From: Bacteroidota bacterium
GTDB lineage: Bacteria > Bacteroidota > Bacteroidia > JACCXN01
DNA length: 46,957 bases
Direction of reading: 5' to 3'
NCBI GenBank assembly: GCA_013696965.1
Contig: JACCXN010000026.1
Location: 1 to 46,957, forward strand
Numbering within the stretch: position 1 is the stretch's first letter; every line of letters begins with the position of its first letter. The notes below the pieces were generated by a model that saw nothing but the letters and a program-made list of their open reading frames with translations, was not told the origin of the DNA and did not search any database. Positions 25,033 through 34,176 of the stretch are shown here, in pieces. The position numbers were made by a program, and so were the translations under genes.

Positions 25033-25749
25033 TTAAACTAATTCAACATATTTATACTCTTCCTGAACACCAGGAACGTTAGATAATTCAGTTCTTGAGG
25101 TAATAAGCCTGCTTACAGTATGCGCTTTCATGAGCTTAGCATCAAAAGGAATACAGAATGCCATTACATCTTCTTGGGAAATGTTGGGATTTAACCAGTC
25201 CGATTCGAGATGTTCGGGTAATATAACAGGCATTCTTTGTTTTGTATTGTGAATTTTAGTCAGTAAAGGATTGGCCTGGGTTGTTAATATTGAAAAAGTC
25301 TTTATTAATTCACCCGTTTCTTTATCAAGCCATTCTTCCCATATTCCAGCAAAAGAAAAAAAATCGTCTTGTTCAGGATAAATAAAAAAGGGATATTTTT
25401 TATTGTTCAGGGTTTGCCATTCAAAAAAACCTGTTGAGGGAACAATGCAACGGTTCTTTTTAGCGGCAACTCGAAAAGAAGGTTTTTCAAATACCGTTTC
25501 TGACCTTGCATTCAAAGTATTTAACTTTATTTCTGTGGCTTGTCCTTTTGATTTTACCCAACTTGGAATAAGTCCCCAGTCAAAAAGTTGAATGCAGTCT
25601 TTTTTATCATAGGTAATAACGGGCCATTTGGGAAAATTAAAGCCATTCCCATGATATATAGGAACAAAAATTTCAGCATTTAGAAAATTTGCCTTATACC
25701 TGTTTTGAATTACTTTGGCTTTTTTATGTATAGAATTATGAAAACACAT
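25033..25749 (-). CDS. SOS response-associated peptidase (SRAP, YedK/HMCES-like)
   Basis: A 238-residue SRAP protein. Cys2 directly after the start methionine (MCFHNS) is the residue that forms a thiazolidine crosslink with abasic sites in single-stranded DNA. NRCIVPSTGFFEWQ holds the conserved glutamate, and HNTKQRMPVILPE the conserved histidine. SRAP proteins shield abasic sites during replication. No LexA-type box was recognised upstream, so SOS control is not supported here. It is convergent with the YciO-like gene. Confidence 0.92.
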   Translation of the reverse strand: MCFHNSIHKKAKVIQNRYKANFLNAEIFVPIYHGNGFNFPKWPVITYDKKDCIQLFDWGLIPSWVKSKGQATEIKLNTLNARSETVFEKPSFRVAAKKNRCIVPSTGFFEWQTLNNKKYPFFIYPEQDDFFSFAGIWEEWLDKETGELIKTFSILTTQANPLLTKIHNTKQRMPVILPEHLESDWLNPNISQEDVMAFCIPFDAKLMKAHTVSRLITSRTELSNVPGVQEEYKYVELV

Positions 25750-25987
25750 TGTATTTTAAACTAGATCTGTTCTTTAGTTAGTGTAACAAGAGAAATTTTA
25801 ATTTCAGATGCTCGTTTTTTAAATTTTATTATTAAGGATGTATTGCCAAAGCCAAACATAGTAATTTTTTCCTTTCATAGCCAAAGTGGGTTTACATTTC
25901 ATGTTTTTCAGATTTTTAAAAGTGAAAATTATTTCCTATCTTCTTATCTAAATAAACAGTTGAAAAAAATACTAAATACTGGCCAAA

Positions 25988-27418
25988 ATGAAGCGTTTTA
26001 TTGGAACATCCGTATTATTCATAGTACTATTTACCTTTAGCGTGCAAGCTCAAATTAACCTTGTGGCTTTAGCAACCGGGTTCAATAAACCTGTAAGTAT
26101 TTCCCATGCAAATGACAATCGCTTGTTTGTGGTGGAAAAAGATGGGCGAATTGTAATTGTAGATACAATTGGTAACTTAAATGCCGGTTACTTTCTTGAT
26201 ATAAATTCCAAAGTAAATTCATCAGGAGGAGAACAGGGATTACTTGGTCTTGCATTTCATCCTGATTATGCATCCAACGGATATTTTTATGTTAATTATA
26301 CTGATAATTCTGACAGTACCTGTATTTCTCGCTTTACCGTAAATAGTCTTGATTCTCAAAGTGCTGATGTAAACAGCGAAACAATAATTATGAAAATTCA
26401 TCAACCATTTACCAATCATAACGGAGGAGATATTAAATTTGGACCTGATGGATACCTGTATATTGGTGTTGGCGATGGAGGAGGCTCGGGGGACCCTTTT
26501 AACAATGCCCAAAATCCGTTGGTATTGTTGGGAAAAATACTCCGAATAGATATAAATCAGGGACAAGCTTATTCAATACCAACTACAAATCCTTTTGTTG
26601 CAAGTCCTGATACTTTAGATGAGATATGGGCACTTGGATTACGCAATCCCTGGCGCATAAGTTTTGACAGGCTGAGCAATGATTTTTGGATCGCTGATGT
26701 AGGTCAAAACACGGAGGAAGAAATAAACATGCAATTGGCTTCCAGCCAGGGAGGGGAGAACTACGGCTGGCGGTGTTACGAGGGAAACCTTACATTCAAT
26801 CCTTCCGGTTGTGGTCTTGCATCAGATTATTTTTATCCTGTTTTTACCTATCCTAACACAGGATTTTTAAATGATTGTTCAGTTACCGGAGGTTATGTTT
26901 ATAGAGGTATAAAATATCCCGATTTTAATGGGCATTATTTTTATGCAGATTACTGCAGCGGCAAAATTTGGTCAATATCAGATAGTAGCGGCACATTGAA
27001 AAATCATTTTTATGGGGAATTTAGCAAAAGTTTAAGCACTTTTGGAGAAGACTCAAAGGGGGAATTATATGTGGCTTCCTTAAATCAGGGTGTAGTATAT
27101 AAATTAGAAAGTAATATTTCTTCTCAAACTCAAAATCAGAAAAAAAAAAATTCGGTAATAAGCCTATTTCCAAATCCAGTAATTGATCAACTCAATTTTT
27201 CTTTAACAACTGATTTCAGCAATAACACAGATTTATCCTTTACTTTATTTGATTTAACGGGTAAAATATTAATTTCATTTAACCTGAAACAAAAAGAAAA
27301 CTTAGATTATAACTTTTCTCTTAATGACTGGAATATTCAACCGGGATGTTATTTTTATCAACTTCAAAAAGGCAGTGAGAAATTGGCCTATGGAAAATTA
27401 ATTTTTGTGAGCAAATAG
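25988..27418 (+). CDS. PQQ-dependent sugar dehydrogenase-like protein with T9SS tail
   Basis: A 476-residue exported protein with a signal peptide (1-22, ending SVQAQ). A six-bladed beta-propeller of the glucose/sorbosone dehydrogenase type follows (about 25-370): GGEQGLLGLAFHPDY, NHNGGDIKFGPDGYLYIGVGDGGGSGDP, GKILRIDI and ALGLRNPWRISFD are family motifs. The C-terminus (FPNPVIDQLNFSL to KLIFVSK) is a T9SS sorting domain. It would oxidise sugars or alcohols at the cell surface if PQQ is available. PQQ synthesis genes are not in the window, and some relatives are non-enzymatic. The tail of the gene contains an A10 run around 27140. Confidence 0.88.
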   Translation: MKRFIGTSVLFIVLFTFSVQAQINLVALATGFNKPVSISHANDNRLFVVEKDGRIVIVDTIGNLNAGYFLDINSKVNSSGGEQGLLGLAFHPDYASNGYFYVNYTDNSDSTCISRFTVNSLDSQSADVNSETIIMKIHQPFTNHNGGDIKFGPDGYLYIGVGDGGGSGDPFNNAQNPLVLLGKILRIDINQGQAYSIPTTNPFVASPDTLDEIWALGLRNPWRISFDRLSNDFWIADVGQNTEEEINMQLASSQGGENYGWRCYEGNLTFNPSGCGLASDYFYPVFTYPNTGFLNDCSVTGGYVYRGIKYPDFNGHYFYADYCSGKIWSISDSSGTLKNHFYGEFSKSLSTFGEDSKGELYVASLNQGVVYKLESNISSQTQNQKKKNSVISLFPNPVIDQLNFSLTTDFSNNTDLSFTLFDLTGKILISFNLKQKENLDYNFSLNDWNIQPGCYFYQLQKGSEKLAYGKLIFVSK

Positions 27419-27454
27419 AACATGAACTATTTAGTTGAGTCATAAAACATTTCA

Positions 27455-29932
27455 TCAGAAAGATCCTCCATCTTCTTTTTTCAGGTCATCACTTTTATTT
27501 TCCTTACGGCCTTTACGGGATGTATTCTTGGTTTCTATCTTTCCAAACTTGTAACTAAAAGTAAGGCTTACTGCGCGAATTGGAACAATATTGGTGTTTT
27601 TCTGGTAAAAATTTTCTCCCCTTAATTCGGTTACGAATTTCAGTTTGCCGTTAATGGGGTTCATAACAACCAGGCCTATACTTCCTTTCTTTTTCCACAA
27701 TTCTTTTTTTGCTCCAAAAGTTGACATGGAAAATGAAGGAACCTTACCCTGCAAGGTTATTCGTGGAGAATTAAACATTAAAAATGCTTCCCCAAAGTAT
27801 CCTTTCCCGAAATCATAGCTTAAGTTAATGTTCATGTTGTATTGCAACCCTGAATTGCTTATAGACTTGCCTTCTACCACTCCGCTTTGAATCATGTAAT
27901 TGGTGTTTACTGATCCTCGTGCAGTAAGTTTTTTAGCAATTGTCATTTGTCCAAATAAATTAATCCCGTTGGAATTACTTGTGCCTATATTATAAAACGT
28001 GTTGTAAGTAACTCCGGATGAATCAACACCAACAAAACTCTGAATTGCATTGGTTGTATATTTGTTAAAAGCGGAAATGGTTAGGCTGAATTTTTTGGTA
28101 AAAGCAGCATAACCCAATTCGAAATTATGTGTTAATTCAGGCGTCAGTAAAGGGTTGCCATAAGAGATGTTTTTGGGATCACCTGCATTAATAAATGGAT
28201 TAAGAAAATTCAAACCAGGCCTTTGAATTCGTTGTGAATAATTAAAACGTAAACTTGAGGTTTGCTTTAATGTCCTGGAAACAGAAATAGAGGGAATAAT
28301 ATTTCCATATTCATTTTTTATTTTAGAGTCTCCATCATCATTAAAAGTGCCATTAATCAAAGTATATTCATAGCGGCCTCCTGCCTTTAACTCATATTTT
28401 TCTTTAAATTTAAAACCCATTTGTGCATATGTTGAATACACATCCTGCTGGTAAAGAAAGCTGTTTGATCTATTGTAATTAATTTCATATGAATCAGATG
28501 AATTATTGAAAATTTCATAGGTGTAATCACTGGTTATTGTACGGTTTATGGATTTAACACCCACTTCCAGTAAGGTTTTTTCTTTTAATGGATGGCTGTA
28601 ATCCAACTGGCCCGAAAACTCATTGTTAAAACCATTGTTAAAACTCCGCTCATTTAAACTGCTGTATTGCCCTGTTTGCATAAGGGTATAATTATCCTCC
28701 TTAATGTTGTTGTTATAAAGCAACGAAGCAAAAAATTCTTTTTTAGGGTTTGCAAAAGTTTTACGGTAATCCAGATTGCAGTCAATTGACTTGGAACCCG
28801 AGGGGTTTGTTGTGCTCCTCTGGTATTCCTGTTTATAGGCAAGTGCAGGGTCGTCAAAAGCAACATGGACATCGTTGTCCCTGTTGAATCCGAAGGTAGC
28901 TACTCTTATTCCTGAAGCAATACTGTTATAGGCATTAATATCATAATCTGCATTCAAAAAAGCATTTGTTCCTTTTCTTAATACCTGGAAATCGCCTGTT
29001 TGGGTTAGGGTTCGTGTTTGATCACCCGTGTATTCTTCTCGGTAAAATTCCGTTGAGCCATTGGGTGGAAGACCATAATGGCTATTTACTCCGGAATTCA
29101 GGTTAAACCTTCCCTTTTTAAGTCCTATGTTTGCATTCAAACTATTTCTTCTATTCCCTGCTGTTGCATTGATATTTCCTGTTACTCCCTCTATGTTATT
29201 TTTTTTTGTGATAATGTTAATTATTCCCGCAGTTCCTTCGGCATCGTATTTTGCAGATGGACTTGTTATTACTTCTACACTTTTTATCTGGTCAGCAGGA
29301 ATCATTTTTAGCGCATCTGCCGCGTTGTTTGCCATCATTCCTGAAGGTTTGCCATTAATAAGTATTCTCACATTTGAATTCCCCCTTAATTGAACATTCC
29401 CATCCATATCCACCGAAACCATTGGCACCTTACTTAAAACTTCTGAAGCATCACCGGCCTGGGAGGTAATGTCTTTGTCGGCATTATATACAATCTTATC
29501 CACCTTGCTTTCCAGTACTGAAGCCTCTGCCTCTATTTCTATCCCTTTCAAAGAAAACACTGTTGGGCTAAGAAAAACTTTTCCAATACTAAAGTCCGGT
29601 TTTTCAGGTGTTGTTTTTAATGAATCGATGGACTTTTTTTCATAGCCCATAAATGAAAAATTCACAACATAAATTCCAGGAGCAATATTCTCCAGCTTGA
29701 AATTTCCTTTTCCATCTGTGATTGTTCCATTTATAATTTTTCCTGAAATCAATTCATTTATTGAAACGGCTGCAAACTCAACCGGCTGTTTTGATTTTTC
29801 ATCAATAAGGGTTCCTGATATTTTACCAATGGTAAGGGGGGCCTGAGATCCTTTAGAATTGGGGTTTTGGCCAATTGTTAATTGGGTGATAAGAAAAAGA
29901 AATATGATGATATAAATGCGCAAAAAAGACAT
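27455..29932 (-). CDS. TonB-dependent outer-membrane receptor
   Basis: An 825-residue protein of the outer-membrane beta-barrel family 3 type. It has a signal peptide (1-22), a carboxypeptidase-regulatory-like Ig domain (about 36-115; GTLIDEKSKQPVEFAAVSI and GKGNFKLENIAPGIYVVNF), a plug (about 130-240; VLSKVPMVSVDMDGNVQLRG and SVEVITSPSAKYDAEGTAGI), and a barrel to the end. The C-terminus is hydrophilic and lysine-rich instead of ending in an aromatic residue. No SusD-like partner follows, so it is not a polysaccharide-locus receptor, and its substrate is unknown. It is convergent with the sugar dehydrogenase gene, 36 bp apart. Confidence 0.9.
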   Translation of the reverse strand: MSFLRIYIIIFLFLITQLTIGQNPNSKGSQAPLTIGKISGTLIDEKSKQPVEFAAVSINELISGKIINGTITDGKGNFKLENIAPGIYVVNFSFMGYEKKSIDSLKTTPEKPDFSIGKVFLSPTVFSLKGIEIEAEASVLESKVDKIVYNADKDITSQAGDASEVLSKVPMVSVDMDGNVQLRGNSNVRILINGKPSGMMANNAADALKMIPADQIKSVEVITSPSAKYDAEGTAGIINIITKKNNIEGVTGNINATAGNRRNSLNANIGLKKGRFNLNSGVNSHYGLPPNGSTEFYREEYTGDQTRTLTQTGDFQVLRKGTNAFLNADYDINAYNSIASGIRVATFGFNRDNDVHVAFDDPALAYKQEYQRSTTNPSGSKSIDCNLDYRKTFANPKKEFFASLLYNNNIKEDNYTLMQTGQYSSLNERSFNNGFNNEFSGQLDYSHPLKEKTLLEVGVKSINRTITSDYTYEIFNNSSDSYEINYNRSNSFLYQQDVYSTYAQMGFKFKEKYELKAGGRYEYTLINGTFNDDGDSKIKNEYGNIIPSISVSRTLKQTSSLRFNYSQRIQRPGLNFLNPFINAGDPKNISYGNPLLTPELTHNFELGYAAFTKKFSLTISAFNKYTTNAIQSFVGVDSSGVTYNTFYNIGTSNSNGINLFGQMTIAKKLTARGSVNTNYMIQSGVVEGKSISNSGLQYNMNINLSYDFGKGYFGEAFLMFNSPRITLQGKVPSFSMSTFGAKKELWKKKGSIGLVVMNPINGKLKFVTELRGENFYQKNTNIVPIRAVSLTFSYKFGKIETKNTSRKGRKENKSDDLKKEDGGSF

Positions 29933-29958
29933 GGTGTGTTTGGTTGGAAATTTTTATG

Positions 29959-29966
29959 CAAATTTA
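29959..29966 (-). promoter_or_regulatory. -7 element of the TonB receptor gene
   Basis: On the minus strand TAAATTTG followed by C matches TAnnTTTG, 27 bp before the receptor start. No TTG is at the -33 distance. Confidence 0.4.
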
Positions 29967-30069
29967 TGTATAATTAAATCTATTCTTTTTACCATTCATC
30001 ATAATTTTAAATTTTAACCGGCAAACTTTGGTTATTCATTCATCAAAGCTTCCAATACTTTCAGCAAAT

Positions 30070-30160
30070 TCGCTGTACGGCTAAGCTGAAGCGAAAGCCT
30101 GAGGGGCAGGGATTAGTGTGGAAACCAGCCGGTAACTTGTAGTTAACCTTGCAGCATGCC
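30070..30160 (+). other. GC-rich structured patch of unknown origin
   Basis: In an AT-rich neighbourhood 35 of the 60 bases 30071-30130 are G or C. Self-complementary pieces include GGCT..AGCC and TTCAGC..GCTGAA around the left edge. The runs GAAGCGAAAGCC and GGAAACCAGCC recall structured RNA (for example group II intron domain I), but I cannot identify it. On the minus strand short frames exist, none convincing. It directly precedes the IS3 relic. The remaining bases between the receptor gene and the patch hold nothing visible. Confidence 0.3.
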
Positions 30161-30192
30161 ATGTAAGAAAAATATAAAACACATTGTAATGG

Positions 30193-30552
30193 ATTCGCTA
30201 ATTTTCCATTCTGACCGTGGGATAGAATTTGCCTGTAAAACTTTTTGCAAACATATTAAATGGAAATAAATTTGTTACAAGAAGCATAAGTAGAAAGGGG
30301 AACTGTTGGGATAATGCAGTTGCAGAAGTTACTTTAAATCATTTTATATTGAATGGGTTTACACAAAGAAATATGCTTCTGGAGAAGATGCTCAATTATC
30401 TATATTTGAATGGATAGAATATTGGTACAACACAAGGAGAAGGCATTCTGCCTTAGGATATTTGACAATTAATGAGTTTGAAAATCAACTAAGTAAACAA
30501 AACATTGCTGCATAGCTTAACATTATGTCCGGTTTTATAGTTGCATATCCAC
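30193..30552 (+). mobile_element. IS3-family (IS150-like) insertion sequence relic, 3' end
   Basis: Frames broken by at least two shifts encode LIFHSDRGIEFACKTFCKHI, then SISRKGNCWDNAVAE, then FKSFYIEW and FEWIEYWYNTRRRHSALGYL up to TAG 30513-30515. These are the C-terminal DDE integrase core motifs of IS3 OrfB, including the final catalytic Glu in NAVAE. After the stop, TGTCCGGTTTTATAGTTGCA looks like the right terminal repeat. The left half and OrfA are missing, so the element is inactive. Confidence 0.8.
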
Positions 30553-30806
30553 TTTGTTTAGGCCTAGTCCTAATGGTTTTTATGTGTGCTTGCCGGGTGC
30601 GTTTTTTTTAGTGTCTTTGGCAAAAATTAAATCTTTTCAGGCCGAGTTTCGTGCCTTCTTGTTTTGCTGGTCCAAAACAGGTTTTATAATGGAAGTGAAT
30701 TTTTAAATTAGACTGTATTTATCTACACAAATAACATCTATTTTAAAGGATATGCCTAATCTGTAATTAATCCTTAAATTTAAATTAAAATTTTGAAACT
30801 AAAAAA
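30553..30806. other. Spacer between the IS3 relic and ndh
   Basis: 254 bp without a recognisable gene, RNA or strong promoter. It ends in the AT-rich leader of ndh. Confidence 0.4.
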
Positions 30807-32099
30807 ATGAGCAATATTGAATTACCCCTACTGCTTCCCGAGAGCAAATTAAAAAGAATTGTAATTGCAGGAGGCGGCTTTGGAGGATTACAATTGTGTA
30901 AAGAGCTAAGAGGGCAAAATTATGAAGTTGTTTTAATAGACCGGCATAACTACCATACTTTCCAGCCCTTATTGTACCAGGTGGCAACCGCAGGGCTGGA
31001 GCCGGATTCCATTGCTTATCCTTTCAGGAAACTTTTTAAACATTATCCCAATTTTTATTTCCGCCTGGCAGAAATAGAGAAGATCGATCATCAGCAAAAC
31101 AGCATTGTTACCGATATAGGCATTTTGGAATATGATATTCTTATTTTGGCAACAGGAAGCACAACCAATTTTTACGGGATTGAAGGCGTAAAAAAGTATG
31201 CTTTCCCTATGAAAACCATTCCCCAGGCACTGGACCTTCGCAGTATAATTTTACAAAATTTTGAACAGGCCCTGCCAATAACAAATGAGTTGTTATTAAA
31301 TGAACAAATCAATGTTGTTATTGTAGGTGGAGGCCCTACTGGCGTAGAAATGTCAGGTGCTTTGGGAGAATTAAAAAACAATGTTTTTCCAATTGATTAT
31401 CCCGAAATAGACCTTTCCATGATGCAGGTATATTTAGTAGAGGCAGGCGAAAGGCTGCTTTCAGGAATGTCAAAACAAGCTTCAGCTAAAGCCCTAAAAT
31501 ACCTGGAAGATTTCGGAATAAATGTGATGCGCTCTTCCAGTGTTAAGGATTTTGATGGAAAAACAGTTTTATTGAGTGATGGAAAAACCCTTTCTGCCAA
31601 AACGCTTATTTGGGCAGCAGGGGTAAAGGGAAATATTCCTGAGGGCTTGCCGGAGCAGCAGGTAACAAAAACAAGCCGCCTAAAGGTGGACAGATATTGC
31701 AAAGTGCAAGAGTTTGAAAATATTTTTGCAATTGGTGACCTGGCCTATATGGAGGAGGAAAAATACCCTGGGGGGCATCCCATGGTAGCACCCGTGGCAA
31801 TTCAACAAGCAAATTTTTTAATCAAACATTTCAACAGGCTTAAAAACAATTCAAAAACGACTCCCTTTTGCTATAAGGATAAAGGAAAAATGGCAACCAT
31901 AGGGCGCAATAAAGCAGTTGTAGATATGAAAGGCTTTAAATTCCAGGGAATTTTTGCCTGGTTTGTTTGGATGTTCGTGCATTTAATGTCATTGGTTGGT
32001 TTTAGAAACAGGGTGGTAGTGCTTATTGATTGGTTTTATAATTACATTTCTTATGACCAGGCCTTGAGGCTGATTATTCGGCCGTTTAAGCGGAGATGA
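30807..32099 (+). CDS. ndh: Type II NADH dehydrogenase (NDH-2-like)
   Basis: A 430-residue FAD flavoprotein. The first dinucleotide motif GGGFGG (about 22-27) binds FAD, followed by HNYHTFQPLLYQVATAGLEPDSI, which is typical of NDH-2. The second motif VIVGGGPTGVEMSGALGEL (about 171-189) binds NADH, and the FAIGDLAYM segment is the second FAD site. A C-terminal amphipathic and hydrophobic region (FAWFVWMFVHLMSLVGF) anchors it to the inner membrane. It passes electrons from NADH to quinone without ion pumping. It is read alone, between two decayed regions. Confidence 0.9.
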   Translation: MSNIELPLLLPESKLKRIVIAGGGFGGLQLCKELRGQNYEVVLIDRHNYHTFQPLLYQVATAGLEPDSIAYPFRKLFKHYPNFYFRLAEIEKIDHQQNSIVTDIGILEYDILILATGSTTNFYGIEGVKKYAFPMKTIPQALDLRSIILQNFEQALPITNELLLNEQINVVIVGGGPTGVEMSGALGELKNNVFPIDYPEIDLSMMQVYLVEAGERLLSGMSKQASAKALKYLEDFGINVMRSSSVKDFDGKTVLLSDGKTLSAKTLIWAAGVKGNIPEGLPEQQVTKTSRLKVDRYCKVQEFENIFAIGDLAYMEEEKYPGGHPMVAPVAIQQANFLIKHFNRLKNNSKTTPFCYKDKGKMATIGRNKAVVDMKGFKFQGIFAWFVWMFVHLMSLVGFRNRVVVLIDWFYNYISYDQALRLIIRPFKRR

Positions 32100-32191
32100 A
32101 GCTTAAAAAAAAATTATTTTCACTTTCATATTTGGTGACAAACTTTTAATTATGGCAGGTCTTTGCATTGGCAATGAAGAATTGGTCGAAG

Positions 32192-32513
32192 CTATCCTTC
32201 TTTTACTTTAATAAGACCAGGGAGAAGTTCCTTTAAAATTTTCTCCTTTATATGATTTACCAATTTCTTTAAAAATAAGTATGTATTGTCGGGAGCGCTT
32301 AAAACAAACACAGTCAGGGTATATTTATGGAAATCTACTGATGTTGTAAATTTTTGTAAAATCTCATTAATGCTAAGAAATTATATTCCAACATAAGTTT
32401 TAATAATTCACCATTGGTTTTGCCACTCCAGCCTTTTTATGGTATAAATTTCAAATTCCAGAAAGTCCTGTTTTAGTCTCTTTGGGTAGGTTCTCGTCAA
32501 GCAGCAGTTTCAT
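32192..32513 (-). pseudogene. Decayed DUF5615 PIN-like toxin
   Basis: The gene starts MKLLLDENLPKETK at ATG 32513, the invariant N-terminus of DUF5615 PIN-like proteins with its first acidic residues. After frame changes it continues with GWSGKTNGELLKLMLEYNF, NLQHQ and YTLTVFVLSAPDNTYLFLKKLV to NHIKEKILKELLPGLIKVKEG and TAG at 32192. The segment normally reading ITFDKN is altered to MRFYKN, removing the catalytic Asp region. At least two frameshifts are present. It overlaps the end of the DUF433 relic, as in functional pairs. Confidence 0.72.
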
Positions 32514-32688
32514 AATTTTTATGATATCTATAGACTGCAATCTCTATTACAGCTATAGTTTGTTCTTTTGTAATAGATGGGAAATATTCCAAAAAACTGT
32601 CTAGGGTTTCACCTCTTTCTATAGTCAAAGAGAGATTCCAATCGTAATTCTTGTGTTTTTTAACACAAGTTGGCCTCCTAATATTTCC
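32497..32688 (-). pseudogene. Decayed DUF433 antitoxin-like gene
   Basis: The readable part is PTCVKKHKNYDWN (corrupt), then LTIERGETLDSFLEYFPSIT and KEQTIAVIEIAVYRYHKNYETAA with TGA at 32497. This matches the DUF433 C-terminal helix-turn-helix core (GETLDxFLExFPxLT-type). The N-terminus is lost at the junction with repeat copy A at 32697. Its stop overlaps the start of the DUF5615 gene, the usual order of this toxin-antitoxin pair. Confidence 0.7.
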
Positions 32689-32696
32689 TGATTTCA

Positions 32697-32829
32697 GTGG
32701 GCATAGTTTCTCACTACGACCGAAAACTCAGGTAGCTTCAGCAACTCTTTGCAGAAATTTAATTTACTTTAATAGAGCTCAAAACCTTATCAATTTAATC
32801 AGCCTTAGTAGACAATAACACATCGTTTT
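32697..32829. repeat. Direct repeat copy A (about 133 bp)
   Basis: The copy runs from GTGGGCATAG to ATCGTTTT and aligns over its whole length, with about a dozen differences, to copy B at 32982-33116. Shared blocks include ACTACGACCGAAAACTC, GCAACTCTTT and AATAGAGCTCAAAA. It borders the truncated DUF433 relic. Confidence 0.85.
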
Positions 32830-32981
32830 TAAAACCCTATTACCCTGTTTAATGTCATTTTTCAAGTGAGTAAAAACAAAAAGGTAATAAGGTTATATTG
32901 CTGCTGACATAACATTTCTACTAAGGTTAAAGAAAAGCTATAAGGGTAAAAATGAATAAGCAAAAATTTAATTTTTCCCAC

Positions 32982-33116
32982 GTTGGGCGTAGTTTCCAAC
33001 TACGACCGAAAACTCTGGTAGCTTTCAGCAACTCTTTCAGAAATTTAATTAGCTATAATAGAGCTCAAAAACCTTACAATTTAAACAACCTTAGTAGAAA
33101 ATAACACAATCGTTTT
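32982..33116. repeat. Direct repeat copy B (about 135 bp)
   Basis: The second copy begins GTTGGGCGTAGTTTCCAACTACG, whose first part contains the hairpin GTAGTT-TCC-AACTAC (imperfect in copy A), and ends CGTTTT at 33116. It cuts into the secreted-protein gene beginning at 33361. TTTCTACTAAGG at 32915-32926, between the copies, is the exact inverse of CCTTAGTAGAAA at 33089-33100, suggesting a third, inverted and partial copy. The 152 bp between the copies hold no gene. The hairpin end recalls REP-type elements mobilised by IS200-like transposases; this is inference. Confidence 0.8.
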
Positions 33117-33361
33117 ATATCCTTATTAATATCCTCAAATATATCTTGATAACAATTTCCGGCACCTTGTAAATTAATGTTTCTTCTGAAGTAAAAAATT
33201 TCCTGATTTCCGTCAATCTCAACTGAATCCATTATTGTTGAATGGAGGGTTTTCCCGTCATTTTCTATAAAATAGGAAGTCTGGTCTTTGGGAAACATCT
33301 GCCAGTTTTGACCAAAAAGGCAGAAAGGAAATAAAAACACTACAAACAGGATTTTTTTCAT
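33117..33361 (-). pseudogene. N-terminal fragment of a secreted protein, truncated by repeat B
   Basis: The fragment starts MKKILFVVFLFPFCLFGQNW with a clear signal peptide. The following YFIENDGK, DSVEIDGNQEIFYFRRNINLQG resemble the start of the T9SS cargo at 39703-41151 (YFEDSNKD, DSVLPQTDSIFFPAPNINFDG). The open frame runs on into the repeat to a stop at 33074, adding residues that do not belong to the family. The rest of the gene, including any sorting domain, is gone. Confidence 0.65.
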
Positions 33362-33519
33362 GTTTTTCGGGGGTTGATTAGATCAAATATACAATAATAA
33401 AGGAGAGGATGATTACACTTACTTAATTCAGAAAAAAACAGTTTTGAAATTGCCTATTGTGCTTGAGACTTAATCTTTAGGACAATGCTTTTTTTAAAAA
33501 AACAAACGAAATATAAAAA

Positions 33520-34176
33520 TTAATTCCCCAACTCCCTGTTTATAACCTCATTGATAAAACTGGCATTGTTTAGTACCATAAAATGAGTACCTCCAGGCAC
33601 AGCAATGGCATTGTATAAATTTTTAATGGGAATTACTCTGTCACTTGTTCCCTGGATATGGATGATATTTACACCCTCACAAGAGCCCGATTGGCATGAC
33701 CAGCTAACAATCAAATTAATTGCGCGTTTGATGTATTTATTTGGGCATGACAGTAGCATTTCAAAAAGCAAATCCTTGTCTTGTCTGGAATGCCTTCCCA
33801 ATGTATTTTTCACCGTTTTGGAAAGTATTATAAAAAACCATTCGGGAAAAAATTTGTGGATAGGAAAATAGCGGAACATTTTTATAAAAAATGGCATTTC
33901 ATCCACTCCTTTTGCGCTTGAGATAATAACAGTTTTTACTGGCTTTAAAAATTTTGAAATTTCAATGGCACACATTCCTCCAAAAGAAACGCCTAAAAGA
34001 TAAAATGGTTCGGAAATATCTATTTGCTCAGCAAGTTTCTTAGCATAAGAAGCCATAGTATCCTTTTTTAAGGGGACTTCCCATTTAATAACTTTTAGTT
34101 CTGCATCCTTTATCTTTAGGTTAGAAAATAACCTTTCATCAGTAGCTAAGCCAGGAATTAAATAAATTTTTTTCAT
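33520..34176 (-). CDS. Alpha/beta hydrolase family protein
   Basis: A 218-residue cytosolic alpha/beta hydrolase. The nucleophile elbow GVSFGG places Ser64. The C-terminal IIHIQGTSDRVIPI holds the acidic residue, and PGGTHFMVL the catalytic His. The N-terminus YLIPGLATDERLF forms the oxyanion-hole region. The substrate is not known. It stands alone, with 85 bp to the ppa stop. Confidence 0.82.
   Translation of the reverse strand: MKKIYLIPGLATDERLFSNLKIKDAELKVIKWEVPLKKDTMASYAKKLAEQIDISEPFYLLGVSFGGMCAIEISKFLKPVKTVIISSAKGVDEMPFFIKMFRYFPIHKFFPEWFFIILSKTVKNTLGRHSRQDKDLLFEMLLSCPNKYIKRAINLIVSWSCQSGSCEGVNIIHIQGTSDRVIPIKNLYNAIAVPGGTHFMVLNNASFINEVINRELGN

Noticed and set aside
25843-26040. A 65-codon plus-strand frame before the sugar dehydrogenase gene
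   Set aside because: It overlaps the start of the dehydrogenase in another frame, has no family resemblance, and has a composition typical of AT-rich non-coding DNA.
29078-29393. Plus-strand frames of 77 and 88 codons inside the TonB receptor gene
   Set aside because: These are antisense frames over the strongly conserved plug domain, with no independent start signals.
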